A stretch of 64,000 nt of DNA from Cynocephalus volans. Lineage: Eukaryota; Chordata; Mammalia; Dermoptera; Cynocephalidae. Each line of letters begins with the position of its first letter. Within the stretch, counting starts at the first letter, position 1. Below the pieces are notes generated by a model. The model was given only the letters and a program-made list of their open reading frames with translations. It was not told the DNA's origin and ran no database searches. This document shows positions 34,641 to 46,054 of this stretch, piece by piece. Location of the stretch: the NCBI RefSeq assembly GCF_027409185.1, contig NC_084461.1:138491001-138555000 (forward strand), written 5' to 3'. The translations under genes were made by a program, and so were the position numbers.

Positions 34641-36879
34641 GGGAAGTAATTCAAATTTTCATTTTTAGTGCTTTACTCTCTCCCTTACTCTTACCTTGGA
34701 TCTTAATGCAGAAATGGATTGATTAATTCATTCATATTTATTGAGTACCTACAATGCCTTGTTGTGCAATGGGCTCTGGGGGCCCAGCCCCTATTCATGG
34801 AGGAAATGGACATTAAACAAAGGTCTGCACTATTGAAACTATAATTATAAACTGGAATAAGTGTCCTGAAAGAACAGAGCATGGTTCTCTGGGAGTATAT
34901 GACAAATGAATCTGCCAGAGGCAGGGATGGGGTGGAAGTGTTGAAAAAGGCTTCCCTGAGGAAGTGTCTCTTGAGCATAGTTCTGAAAGGTAGGAATTAA
35001 ATAGAATAAAGTGTGTATTATGTTTCGAGTGTTTGTGTGTGTGATACAGAGAGACAGATAAGGCAGAGGGAGCACGTGTGATTGAATGTGATGAAGAGGA
35101 ATGGGATATTCCATGTAGAGGAATAGAATCTGCTAAGTTCCTGTGGCCACAGAAATGATGGCTTCCAGAAATCAAAACTAAGGTCGGTGAAGTTCAGAGA
35201 GCAAGAGGAGAGAAATACAAGAGGAACATCAAAAGGCATGTTGAAGTTATCTCATGCTGGGCTTCATAGGGCAGTATACAGATTTAGGATGTTATCCTAG
35301 GATAATAGCAAACTCCCTAAGTATGAAAAGATGACTCTGGCCTCTGTGTGAAAAATGAATTGCGACATTGTTGGGAGATCAATTAGGAGACAATGGAAGT
35401 TCCTGGGCAAGACAAAGATGGATTACACAAGGATGGCAGCAACAGAGAAGGAGAGAAGCCATTCTTGATAGGACTTTATATGAATAGGATATTTGGGGTG
35501 AGAATGGAGTTGGCCAGTTGGCAACATGGCTTCTTGGCTGTATAACTAAATGAGGTGGAGTTGTTGCTCACCAAGTTATTAAGCCTGGAAGGAGACTGGG
35601 TTTGGAGAAGGGAGACATTGAACTGAAGATTTTTTTTTTTTTTTTAATCAGACTGGGAATTTATTTTATTTTATTTTTTGTGTGTGTTTTACAAATTTAC
35701 TTAATTGGTATCATATTTTTTAAACTTTATACATTAATTTTTTTTTTACATTCTAAAATGTTGCAAAACACTTGGGAGGGAGGGGGAGAAGGGAAGGGGG
35801 AAGGAAATAGGGTGAGAGAAGGAGGAACGGGGGCATGTTTAGGCCTGTGATGCCCCCCTCATTCCTGTAGGAGAGACCAGGGGGCTTCCAGTGGTGGCTC
35901 GGTCATTGCTGGGCTGGATGCAGATGTCGGGGGGTGTAGCTGAAGCCCTCAGCCCCCCACCATCCCAGTTTGGGAGCCCAGGGGGCTTCTGGTTCTTCTA
36001 GGTTTCATAGGTGTTCTTTGGTGATTGAGACCTTTACTCGTCAATATCAAACTTTTTCTCTGATCTGTGGGTATTTTTTCTTTCAGTTCTGTGTTGGATT
36101 ATTCACTGTTCCCACCACTTAAACTCTGCACTGGAACTGATTTTGTTGTCCTTTTCTTACTTCTAAACTGGGGGAACTTCCTGTGGGGGTCAGAACTTGA
36201 GTCCTGTGGTTGAGCTAAATTGCTGCTTTGCTGCTCTTTCCCTGGGGAAGGCTTTTGTGCAGCTCAGGTTTTAATCACTGACTTTATAGGTACTTCCAGG
36301 TCTTGTGAGTTCTGGTACACCTGGGTTGTATAGAAACTCCAGTCTGGACCTGAGACTTTTCAGAAAATTGCACCCCCTACAGATCTGTATTCCTGACCAG
36401 TCTTTTGAGTGGTCCTGTGCTGACTGGAGGGCAGATCAGCTGTCCATGCTGTGCCCCAGTGTTCCCCCAGTGGGCCCGTCTCCCTTACCGCCTGTGCTCC
36501 AAACATTTCCCATGGGACAGGTCAGGCTCCAGTCCCTTGTGATGACTCACCAGCCTCTGAGTAGCTCCTTTTTTTCAGTTGTTCTGGCTCCTCACTCATG
36601 TGGGTCCACAGGAACCTTGTTAGTGGTCTTGCTGGCTTGGGAGCCACCAAGACCCTCTTCTCCTGTGCCGCCTCCAAGCAACCTCATATGAAGGGCACAG
36701 CTGTGACTTTTGCCAGCTCCTGCTGTGTGTGCTGACCAGCTCCAGCCTGGAAGCAGCTAAGGCTTGAAATGGTTGGAGCCGTTCTTTCTTTCTCTCATCG
36801 TGGCTTCTCCTTCCTTCATGCACTCCATAGGTCTCTCCTCCTCTTCATCTGAGCTCTAGTGGCCCCAGCTTGGCTGTCG

Positions 36880-36976
36880 TTGCTTTTTATTTTTTTATTT
36901 TACTTCTCAAAATACATTGTACTTGTTTATCATGCCCCTTTACCCATTCCCCCCTCCCGCCCCCGATTGCTTTTTA
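36880..36976 (-). mobile_element. Possible 77-bp retroposon tail inside the 1.42-kb element
   Basis: TTGCTTTTTA flanks 36890-36966 (copies at 36880-36889 and 36967-36976). The enclosed DNA begins with a T/A-rich run and continues with AATACATTGTACTTGTTTAT and a C-rich stretch, the look of a reverse L1 3' end. A short truncated insertion is likely but not certain. Confidence 0.45.
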
Positions 36977-37032
36977 CTAGTTGTAAATTGGATGATTTGT
37001 GGGAGAGAGTGATGCTGGGTACCGTCTATTCT

Positions 37033-37041
37033 GCCATCTTG
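37033..37041 (-). promoter_or_regulatory. YY1-like site at retroposon 5' end
   Basis: CAAGATGGC on the reverse strand, ~12 bases inside the 5' terminus, the position of the YY1 site in L1 promoters. Confidence 0.5.
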
Positions 37042-37574
37042 GTCAGAACTCCCTGAACTGAAGATTTGAAGACACCTTTGAACAGAAAGTTTGAAATGCT
37101 GAAAAGAGTTCCTGGATGGATGGATGTGTATAAGTAGAAATCAGAGCTGTGTGTCTGAATGTTAAGAGTGTGTAGTGAAAGGAGAGATTCTAAGGCTGAG
37201 CCTGGAAGAGCTGTAGCATTCAAACCTGCATGGAGGGAGGCAAACTTGCAATGGTGAGGAGGAAGCATGGACCAGAGAGACAGGAAGAGAATGACAGAGC
37301 GAGAAGTCACAGAAGCTGGGAGTTGAGATTGTTCAGTGAGAGGAGAGAGGCAATGGCATCCAGTGGTCCCAAGAGGAGGTCAGGTAAGATGAGGACTGAA
37401 AAATATGTTAGATAAGCCACAAGTAAATCTTGGTTTTCATGGGAACAGATGCCAGATTGGAATGCAGTAATAATCTTGCTTATGTGTTTGGTATTGAGAA
37501 ATTTTCTAGGGCCTTTGTTTTTTCTCTGTGTTCTGAGACTCACAGGTTGCAAGACAAACAGTTTATGTATGGCA

Positions 37575-37790
37575 AAAAGCTTTGCACCTGCTATCAGAAG
37601 ACTTAAAGTCAAGTCTTGGTGTCTGTGGTTACTTGCCATGTGACCTTTGTTGAGTCATTTCCTAGGTCTCTTTAAGCCCCAGTTATGTGTTGTGAAGAAA
37701 TTGGGACATAATAATTACTTCAGAAGGATATTGTAAAAAACAAAATTGACAGTGTATGCATATGATCTCGGTGTGTGGTACATACAAAGA
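37575..37790 (+). mobile_element. MIR SINE
   Basis: Forward MIR: AAGTCAAGTCTTGGTGTCTG, TTGCCATGTGACCTTTGTTG, AGTCATTTCCTAGGTCTCTT and a degenerate 3' half. Confidence 0.65.
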
Positions 37791-38157
37791 ACATAATCAG
37801 CTGTACATATATATTTTTCTGTATTTATCGAAATTCTCTAAAAAGCATATTATTACCCTTTTAACAAGAGAAAAACCGAAATTATAAACTTTAATTTTAA
37901 GGAGGAAATGTATAACGAAATAAATCTGTGGAAAATCTGACTTTCCAGTTGGTAAGAAAAATTCCCTGGCCAAGCACTCATGTAGGTTTTTAACTACATA
38001 CCCATAGACTTAACATGTTAAAAATTAAAATGAAGACTTGTTTTGTGTGATGTGGCTGTCTCTGGGTTCTCCTAGAGTTTTAGGTCTATAACCAGCATTG
38101 AAACTTTGATTTATTTTCCTGCTTGGGTATCCTTCTATGCCCGTGAAAATCAACACT
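37791..38157. other. Unique AT-rich sequence
   Basis: Nothing recognised. Confidence 0.45.
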
Positions 38158-38550
38158 GTTGTATTAGTTCATTTTCTGTTGCTTATAACAGAATACCTGA
38201 AACTGGGTCATTATAAAGAAACAAAATGTGTTATAGTTTTGGAGGCTGAGAAGTCCAAGGTCTGGGGGAAGCATCTGGTGAGGGCCTTGTTCTTGGTGAT
38301 GACTCTCTGTAGGGTCCTGGGGTGTCCTTAGCTATTACATGGTGAGGAGTGGTAAGAGCAAGAGAGAGAGCTAATTTTCTCACTCACTTTCATTTAAAGC
38401 TATCAGAACCATGCCCATGACAACCCATTAAACCATCAACCCATTACTCTTTAAATGGATCAATCCATTCAAGAGGACACAGTTTTTGTGATCCAATCAC
38501 CTCTTAAAGGTCCCACCTTCCACCATCATGAGCCACAGTCACTGTCAATT
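38158..38550 (-). mobile_element. MaLR (MLT1/MST-like) LTR, reverse
   Basis: GTATTAGTTCATTTTCTGTT, ACAGAATACCTGAAACTGGG, AGCATCTGGTGAGGGCCTTG and the end AATCACCTCTTAAAGGTCCC are the reverse MaLR order. The 5' end is degraded next to a T-run (38549-38566). Confidence 0.8.
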
Positions 38551-38566
38551 TTTTTTTTTTTTTTGG

Positions 38567-39899
38567 CATCTCCTATGAAGTCAGACAATTTATAAAGACA
38601 CATTGAAAACTACCTGTGTCACACTGATATTTCCTGGAGATAGCAGGGTTGCTTTATAAAATGTAACCTGATTTTGGTGGAAAGGAATAGTGATGGCTAT
38701 TCTGATGATCAGTATGGAAAAACTAGTATAAAACCTTATAAAACTGTAAAGTCCTCACAGTCTTATAAAACCTATAAGGACTGCTGAGAAAATTAATGAG
38801 GCTTCTGTTTAAAGATGTCAAAATCCAGTGTTTAAAACTCCAAATAATTTGCTTTACCCAAAATAATGTCAGAGGGAGAGAAGCATAGGAGGAGCAACCT
38901 GGACTGGAATCAGCGTCCAGCTCCTGCCCGACTACTAATGAGCTGCAGCCTGGACAGGCTCACACTGCTCCAGTTCACTTTTCTCTGGGAATACAAAGAC
39001 AAGGTAAAGAAAGAAAAGAAAAGAGGTTGAACCTTCGCTCCTTTTGTCTATAATATTCATCAACTCTCTGATTCTGTAACAAAATCCTGAAATCCCTTTA
39101 AGAAAGATTCTGCTAGTGTTTGTTTACAGATTATTAACTGTTTGACACAGAACTGGAAGTTGGGGGTTAGTGATCAGGGAAAATTAAAACTCTTTTGTTT
39201 GGAGTCAATGCTGAAAGTAAACGAATTCAGACTGCAAATAAAGCATATCTGAAATTACTATGTAAGTCAGTGGAGAAGTAATGGTCATAAAGAAACAACT
39301 AAGTATCTTGTTCTTTTTATAGACACTTAAGCAGGAGCTTGAAAACAGGCATCCTCTGAAGAGAGTTTAATGATTTCTTTTGCTATAGTTTATTTAATTT
39401 AGCTCAGTTTTATGGTTTGCTAAATTACTCTTATCTTAGAAAACTTAGGTTAAAATGTTACTAAAATATAAACACATTTTACATTAATAAAAGTTTAGTG
39501 GGAATTAGGAAACCAAACCATTAAAGAACCTCTTCTTGTTTCAAAAAAGCAACCAAATAGCACACTTGCTTTTTGTGTACAATTTTTACTTGTGCGTTGT
39601 AGGCAGTAATATTACAGATGTGGTTTTTTGTTTTTGTTTTTTCTTTTCTCTCTTTCTCTCTTAGCAGGGCCTAAAGCAGATCTGAAAACATTGTGGTTGC
39701 ATAATGATTGTTTTTAGAAGGGAAGACCGAGCTCGTGTGCAAAGGAACATGACATACTGATGGTCCCTCCAGTCTTTTGCCTAGATCACTTTTATTCCCT
39801 CAAAGATGACTACTGTTACCAACTTGGAGTAGATCTTTCCAGAGCTTTTGCTATGGATTTTACACTCATAGATAAGTGTCCATGGAAAATACATAGAAT
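38567..39899. other. Unique sequence
   Basis: No repeat or gene recognised in 1.3 kb. Confidence 0.45.
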
Positions 39900-40120
39900 T
39901 AGTCAGTGTTTTATATTTTTGTTCGAAATAGGTTTTACATGCTTTACACTAACTTTTTTTCTTTTCTTTTCTTTTTTAACTCAATACTAGGTCTTGGAGA
40001 TACACCATTGTAATTTACCTTACTCTATTTAACTTCTTTATACTATTCCTATTACCCCTTAAATCATAGTTTACTTAATCTCTCCTGTAAATAGCATCTT
40101 TGTTTCAAAATTCTCTTAAG
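39900..40120 (-). mobile_element. Possible very old L1 3' fragment, reverse
   Basis: A weak resemblance to the reverse ORF2/3' region of old L1s around GGTCTTGGAGATACACCATT and TTAAATCATAGTTTACTTAA. Low certainty. Confidence 0.3.
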
Positions 40121-40895
40121 CTTAGCTATGAAGTTAATAACCTTATTTTACTTTAAAATTTTAGTCTGCACTGTGTTTAAATCCATTAATGTAGCATTCA
40201 TTTTGATATTAGTATTTTGGATGTGATAATGTGAATATGTGGAATGGAAGTGAATAAATAACACAGAACATTCCCTAGAAGCTGTTGTAGACCTATGGAT
40301 ATTTTGTGTGTGTGTCTCTCTCTCTCTCTTTTTTTTAAAAATAAAATGAGAGGTTTAATTGTCAAGAGGTTCTGAGACTAAATCATATATACTGGCAAAT
40401 GCAATTACTTTTGGACTGTTCTGGTTATTGTTATTATCATGCATGAGTGTTGTTCAAACTTTTCTTTTAAATAACCACTAATGGCAGTGGAAAGCAGTGG
40501 GGGACTCTGTGAGGCTCCAACTTAGCCTCAAGCAGTCTGCCAGCAAGTGTGGGATTTCTTTGAAGTCTGATATTTTATCTTAAATATTCATGTAAAGTCT
40601 TAGTTTAATAATAAAAAAGTTATTTTAGATTACATAATATCTAGTAAATTTGACACTCCAGGAAGATGCAGCAAGATTATCCTGTGTCTCTGAATAACTG
40701 CTAAGTGTGTTGCTGGATGCCCTTGAAGTCCTCAGGCCCTAGTCAGAAACCTACCTGCAATGCTTTCTTACAAGGTGTTTCTGCTTACTATCTTGCAATG
40801 TCACTACTATCTGCTCTTTCAGAACAGAATATCACTGTTGTTGACCTAAAGAGAAAATGACACCAAATACATAGCACATATTTATTTATTTTGTA
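40121..40895. other. Unique sequence with (TC)n run
   Basis: A TGTG/TCTC simple stretch sits at 40303-40332. The rest is not recognised. Confidence 0.45.
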
Positions 40896-41056
40896 TTTTT
40901 CCCTCAAAGATTTTATGGAAGTTTTATTATATGTACAGGAAAGTAAACATGTCATAAATGTACTGCTTCAAACATTTTTAGAAATTAAGTACACCTGTAT
41001 AACCAGCACCCAAATAAAGACACACACTGTTCCCAGCACCCTTGAAATTCCCTTCA
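40896..41056 (-). mobile_element. L1M 3'UTR fragment, reverse
   Basis: TGTACAGGAAAGTAAACATG, AAATTAAGTACACCTGTATA and ACCAGCACCCAAATAAAGAC follow the order of reverse L1M 3' ends. Confidence 0.6.
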
Positions 41057-42535
41057 TACTATAGCAAGTATTTATTGAACCAATGTGACGATTGCAACTG
41101 GGGAGACACATAAATCAGGTCACCATGAAAATGTGTTCCACATTAAAATGGCCAGCAGAGCTTACCATTTTGTAATCACAAGAAGGGGAAAGGGTCAAAA
41201 GAGAGAAGGAAAGACTCCCCACCTGAGTACTTCATCAGGCTTTCTATTGGTTGTACATGACATACAGATTTGGGATTGTTACTAGATTACATCCTACATG
41301 CAGCAATCTAGGGTTAGAGTAGTAAGTATTTTAGGTTATTTTACGGCCTTTTGGTGCCATTATGGCTGCCTTGAAGTAAAATTGTCTTATGATAATGTTT
41401 TCCAGGACAGGTGGATGTGAATACTGACTCATCCCAGGTCTCCCAAGGCACTTTAATTTAGCTGACCTGGTCAGAGCAGGTACTTTTGGTTATCACTGTA
41501 ATACCTTAAGACTTTATTTTTCACATATGTAATTGTCAAGGTCTATGCTTACAAGTAGCAGAAACCCATACAACTAACTTTAATTTTTAACACTGTGTGT
41601 GCTGACGGTGGGAATTGTTATTAAATGGAAACAAGGGTATTTCACAGAACCGATGTCATAAAGTACAGTTGGGCTCCAAGAAGAACCAAATCTGGGAACA
41701 GGAAAGAGGACAGAACCCAGGTGCCTTGGGATATGAGCCTCTCTGGGTCTGACTGGTTTCTTCTCTTGACTTTCCTCTGAGCACGTGATCCATGATTCTC
41801 CATCTCTTTGCACATCATGACCCAACACATGGGGTCCCCACACAGCTCCTATATTAATGTGCTGTCTGTTCAAATGACCTGGAGAAACAAATTAGCATTT
41901 TTCAATTTCAGTTTTATGTTCTCAGGAAAGAAACTCTGTGCCAGAATAAGTCCCTACATGGGTGTACTTGAAGTTGGGATGAGAATTCAAAACTAGAAAC
42001 AAAAAAAACAAAAAAAACCCACAAAGATAACAAAATGTATTATCGGCATATTTCTGTTTTTGTTGTAATTGACATAATTGCCTTTAAGTTGTCCAGAAAG
42101 GGCTTACCATTGCTGTATAATTTCCCATCATCCAAAATGCTTATTTCAAACACCTACAATTTACAACAACTAGTAAATATTTCAAAAAAATTTATGTCTT
42201 GTATGCTAATACCGTGTAATCCCTTAGGTAACAGAAACTAAAAAAGTTAGCTATACTCAGTCAAAGAAGAGAAAGTGGGATAATTTAACTGTCTTCTAGC
42301 TGAAAGTTCAGGTTCGGGGTGGTGTTCTGAATACAATTCTGAAATAATTATCATTTATACTTGGACAGCTTACTCAAAGGAGAAAATCAATGTTTTCTCT
42401 AACTCTAAGAGAATTTAAAGTTTCTTCGAATGGTTAAGCTGATTATAGCAAGATCAATGAAGTCATAGTCAGTAAGTAAAATAGTAAAAGCCACCTTACT
42501 AAAACACTTCTGTCACTTTTGATGATTTGTCTATA
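41057..42535. other. Mostly unique sequence, possible unidentified repeat at 41540-41880
   Basis: 41540-41880 (TTACAAGTAGCAGAAACCCA and following) has the feel of an old interspersed repeat, but I cannot name it. The 97-residue reverse frame there has no recognisable domain. The remainder is featureless. Confidence 0.35.
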
Positions 42536-42539
42536 TATT

Positions 42540-43625
42540 TGGAGGAGGAGAGATTTGTTTTACCAATCACATCATCTGCAAATGATGTCAATTTTACTTC
42601 CTTGTTTTCATTTCATCTCTAGTTCTCATTGTAAGTAGTCCAATACAATTGTTAAATAATACAGTGATAGTTAGCACTCATTCCTGATTTTAAAGGGAAT
42701 GCTTCAAAGATTTCACCATTTATGACGATGTTTGCTCTAGTCTTTTTAAAATAGATAACGTTTATCAGGTCAAGGAACATTTTGTTCTTAATTAAAAAAG
42801 AAATTATAGTGGATTTTTTCTCCTAAATGGGTATTACATTCTCTTATTTTTTTGGTATCAGATGAGACAACCATATGATCTTTTTTCTATTTAAATCCCA
42901 TATTGTTGTAAAAGACATTTAGGAATTTTCTAGTAATATTCTTGAGTCATTGAGATAAACCCCATTTTATCATAGTATATTATAATTTATGATGCAGGCT
43001 CAATTTGGTAAGTTTTTAAAGAAACTTTGAAATTTATATTCATTAGTAAAATGGACCTCTAATTTTTCTTGCTTTTAACGATTTTTGGGGATTTGGTGTT
43101 AGGCTCATACTGAACTTTACCTCCTATTCTATTAATTGGAACAATGTGCAGAAATTTGGATTAGTTGCTTGAAATTTTGGTAGTATTTATCAGTGAAATC
43201 AGATATGCCTGTTCTTGTTTTTTGTTTTCTGGGTTTGGGGAGGGGGATGTAGGAGGGGTTTTTCAATCAGTTTTGAAAAGTTATTTCTCTAGACATTTCA
43301 TTTAGTTTTTCAAAATTGTTGGCATGTGGTTATTGATAGTACTCTTTTTATGCTTCTTTCAAAGCTCTATTTTTTCTGTTGCTATGTCCTGCTATCATTC
43401 ATAATAGTTTTTATTTGAGTTTTCTCTTATTTCTTGATCAGTCTTACCAGAAGTTTATTTTCTTAGTTTTTGCAAAGAACCGACTTTTGACTTTATTGAG
43501 TGTCTGTATTGTATTTTTCTATTTTATTATTACCTATCTTCTATTTATTACTTCTTTCTACTTTCTTTGTTTTATGTTGTTCTTTTTTCAAACTTTGTAA
43601 GCTGGACAAATAATGTCCAGTAACT
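42540..43625 (-). mobile_element. Old L1M ORF2 remnant (reverse transcriptase region), reverse
   Basis: Reverse L1 order is still readable: ATCACATCATCTGCAAATGA (42567-42586, over the FADD codons), the TTCCTGATTTTAAAGGGAAT block (42682), GAGTCATTGAGATAAACCCC (42944) and AAAGAACCGACTTTTGACTT (43476). Saturated with stops and indels. Possibly the upstream continuation of the L1M that resumes at 43920. Confidence 0.7.
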
Positions 43626-43919
43626 TCTTTTTTATTTTTATTTTTATTTATTTATTATTATTATTATTATTATTTTGCAGAAACATACATTTATGAGGTG
43701 GTGAAAATATCCCCAATACACAGGATATGCTGGTTTTGCTCACATTATAGCTAAATAAGCTTTCAGGTTTTGCATGCATCTATTCAGTCAAAAAGCATTT
43801 ATTAAAAGCTCATTGTTTTCCCCGTCTGGTTTTACAAATTGAAAACATAGGCATAACCTAAAAACTCAAGGAGTCTATACTCTTTTGTCATTTAAGAATG
43901 AAAACTCTGTTATTTTGTT
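43626..43919. other. (TTA)n repeat and probable L2 piece
   Basis: A TTTA/TTA repeat at 43631-43674, then about 43780-43890 with an L2-like reverse end (TATTCAGTCAAAAAGCATTT, ACTCAAGGAGTCTATAC). The L2 assignment is weak. Confidence 0.4.
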
Positions 43920-44473
43920 TACTGTTTCATCGATATAATTAACATACTGTAAAATGTACAAATCTTAAGCATTTGATTTAAGTTTTGAAAATTGTGTACA
44001 CCTAAAACAGATTATAGAACATTTCGTTTCCCCCAGAAATTTCACTTCACACCTTTTCAGACCCACCTTTCCATGAACATGATATGGTTTCTATCATCAT
44101 AGATCAATTGTGCCTGTATTTGAATTTTATATAAATGGAACCAGACACTGTATATTCTCATTTATGTTGTGCTCCTCTCACTTAACATAATGTTTTGGAC
44201 AGAAACATTCAGTTATTGCATCTACTGGTTTTTATTTTTTTTATTGTCTAGTATCTTTCCATTCTATAGATATATGATGATTTGTTTATACACTCTCCTC
44301 TGATTGGATGTTTGGTTTTGTTTCCAAAACAAAAATGTTTTGGAATATGGTTGAATATGGTTGCTATAAACTTCTTTTACAAATATTTTGGTCGACATAC
44401 ATTTTAATTTCATTTGTACAGATATCTAGGAGTGAAATTGCTGGGTCATAGGGTAGATATATGCTTAAATTTT
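43920..44473 (-). mobile_element. L1M 3' end and ORF2 C-terminus, reverse (first part)
   Basis: TAATTAACATACTGTAAAAT begins the reverse 3'UTR. GTGAAATTGCTGGGTCATAG (44433-44452) is the ORF2 C-terminal region. The sequence breaks off after ATATATGCTTAAATTTT near 44473 and resumes at 46055 with TTTTATAAGAAACTGCCAAA. Confidence 0.8.
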
Positions 44474-44711
44474 GAATGGTCGTACTCAGAATGAGGTCCA
44501 TGGACTTCTGGGGATCTTAAAACCATTGCATTTGTCTTAAGACAAGGCCACAATCATTTTTGTGATAATACTAACACGATATTTGCCTTTTTCACTGAGT
44601 TGGCATTTACAAAAGCAATGTTGGGTAAAAATGAATGAAGCCTTAGTAATAGTCATGGTATTACTGCATTATTTTCCATCTCACACCCTCAGTATGCCAG
44701 TTTCAATTAAA

Positions 44712-44938
44712 AATGCTGTTGTGGTTTGAAATTGATTGCTTTAGGAGAGAAAGAGAGAACTGAGCCGACACACACGCCCTTGCCCTCTTACCATTGATGA
44801 TCTCAGCTAGGTTATGTAAGCAGCAGCAAGAAGACCATTTAGGACCTTTTAGCCTCCAGAGCCATAAGGTAAATAAATCTCTCTTCTTTATAACTCAGGT
44901 ATTCAGTTACAGCAACACAAAACAAATAAGACAGATGC
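44712..44938 (+). mobile_element. MaLR solo LTR (internally deleted), inside the hAT element
   Basis: 44717-44933 (217 bp) begins TGTTGTGGTTTGAA and ends ACAAATAAGACA. It carries CCTCCAGAGCCATAAGGTAA, AATAAATCTC and the TCAGGTATTCAGTTACAGCA 3' block. AATGC (44712-44716) and GATGC (44934-44938) are the 5-bp duplication with one mismatch. It is short for the family, so the middle is deleted. Confidence 0.8.
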
Positions 44939-44999
44939 CCTCGATAAATCAGTAAAAATGTATCAATTTTATTAAATCTCCAGTCTTAAATACTCATCT

Positions 45000-45295
45000 T
45001 TTTTCAACAATCTGCATGATGAAATGGGAAATACACATAAAGCACTTCTGCTTACTGAAGCACGATGGTTGTCTCCAGAAAAAGCTGCTGTACAGTGTTT
45101 AAGTTATACACTGAACTAGCTGCCTTTTTCATGGAGTACTATTTTTTATTGACAAACCGGTTATTCAGACTTCCATATTTGGTAGATAGTTTCTTATAAA
45201 TGCACAAAGTAAGCTTGTCACTTCAAGGAAAATAACTGACTGTATTTGTTGGCAGTGATAAAATTTGAGCTTTCAAGCAAAAAATAGAATTTCAG
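45000..45295 (+). pseudogene. hAT transposase fragment
   Basis: Two stretches encode residues typical of the catalytic/dimerisation half of hAT transposases of the kind domesticated in ZBED5- and FAM200-like genes. One is KALLLTEARWLSPEKAA at 45039-45089. The other is FRLPYLVDSF followed by KVSLSLQGK and LTVFV, at about 45164-45250. The two are in different frames, and three stop codons interrupt the second. Such proteins bind the terminal repeats and cut and paste DNA, but this copy is dead. The reverse frames at 45273-45705 are shadows. Confidence 0.75.
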
Positions 45296-46054
45296 AAAAT
45301 GCATCATCATGGGCTTTTAGCAGCATTTTAGTATTATGCTCTTTTCTGATGAGATCGGTGGTAATATTAACAAATGTGATATCAAAAGATACATAGTGAA
45401 ATGTATCGATATTTGGAAGAACCACATATCTCAGAGAATCAGTATCTTCCAAATGATCATTGCCTGGTGTTTCAAAGTCATGTATTTGGTACAGATTAAT
45501 TAAAATTACAACATACACCAATGGATTTTAATGTGATTGAGTAAAACAAGTTCATTGATATGGTTTGATTCCACATTGCAACTAATTTCAAAAATCTACC
45601 ACTAACTGAGTGTTGGTTTAGTACCAATAAAAATAGCCACAACCATCTGAAAAAGGCTATTAGAATAGCCCTTTCTTTCCCAACTATCTTTCTATGTGAA
45701 GCCACATTTTCTTTTCATACTTCAACCTACACAACAATAAGAGGGTGAACACAGACAGAAGAGTTCAGCTGTTTTCCATTAATCCGGATTTTGAAGAGAT
45801 TTACAACCATGAAACTATGCCACTAATTAATTTTTATTCATTTTGGCAAACATTGTTAGTTCTCTTTTAAATGTTACTTAATGTTGATTGTTGTTATTTT
45901 AAAATGAATTAGGAAAAAAATTTTAATTGTTTTTAGTTCTAATTTCTAATATGGTAAACATTGATAGATAATTACTGTATAAGTGATAGCTCATTGGGTT
46001 CCTGAATAATTAAGAAAGTAAAGGGGTCCTGACCAAAAAGTTTGAGAACCACTG

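Larger units (their letters stand above)
35619..37067 (-). mobile_element. 1.42-kb ORF-less retroposon with L1-like 5' end, in an L2
   Basis: TGAACTGAAGATTT occurs at 35619-35632 and 37054-37067 and encloses 35633-37053. On the reverse strand the element starts near 37042 with CCAAGATGGCAGAATAGACG, the hallmark first bases of L1 5'UTRs. It runs ~1.0 kb through GC-richer 5'UTR-like DNA and ends in an unrelated-looking 3' segment (35760-35990: C/T-rich, with a duplicated GAAGCCCCCTGG) plus an A-tail (T-run 35631-35646). No ORF1 or ORF2 sequence is present. It is either a non-autonomous L1 derivative or an L1 that lost its ORFs before retrotransposition. Confidence 0.8.
34722..37475 (-). mobile_element. 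L2 LINE 3' region, reverse (second copy, interrupted)
   Basis: A second L2 3' end begins at 34722 (AATTCATTCATATTTATTGA) and runs to 35632. It then resumes at 37068 after a 1.42-kb insertion and continues with GGTCAGGTAAGATGAGGACT (37378-37397) and ACAGATGCCAGATTGGAATG to about 37475. The two halves are collinear with L2, which makes the intervening DNA a clean later insertion. Confidence 0.75.
44474..46054 (+). mobile_element. hAT DNA transposon with decayed transposase, inside an L1M
   Basis: The right end is a clear hAT terminal repeat: on the reverse strand CAGTGGTTCTCAAAC at 46040-46054. The left end near 44474-44480 is eroded (GGTCGTACTCAGAATGAGG). The L1M resumes directly after the right end with TTTTATAA, which resembles TTTTGAAT at the left junction, an eroded 8-bp duplication. 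Subtracting the LTR inside it, ~1.36 kb remains, less than an autonomous hAT, so it is internally deleted. A transposase fossil is readable on the forward strand. Confidence 0.75.

Noticed and set aside
36305..36691. 128-residue forward frame
   Set aside because: Antisense to the 1.42-kb retroposon and Pro/Ser-rich. No family resemblance.
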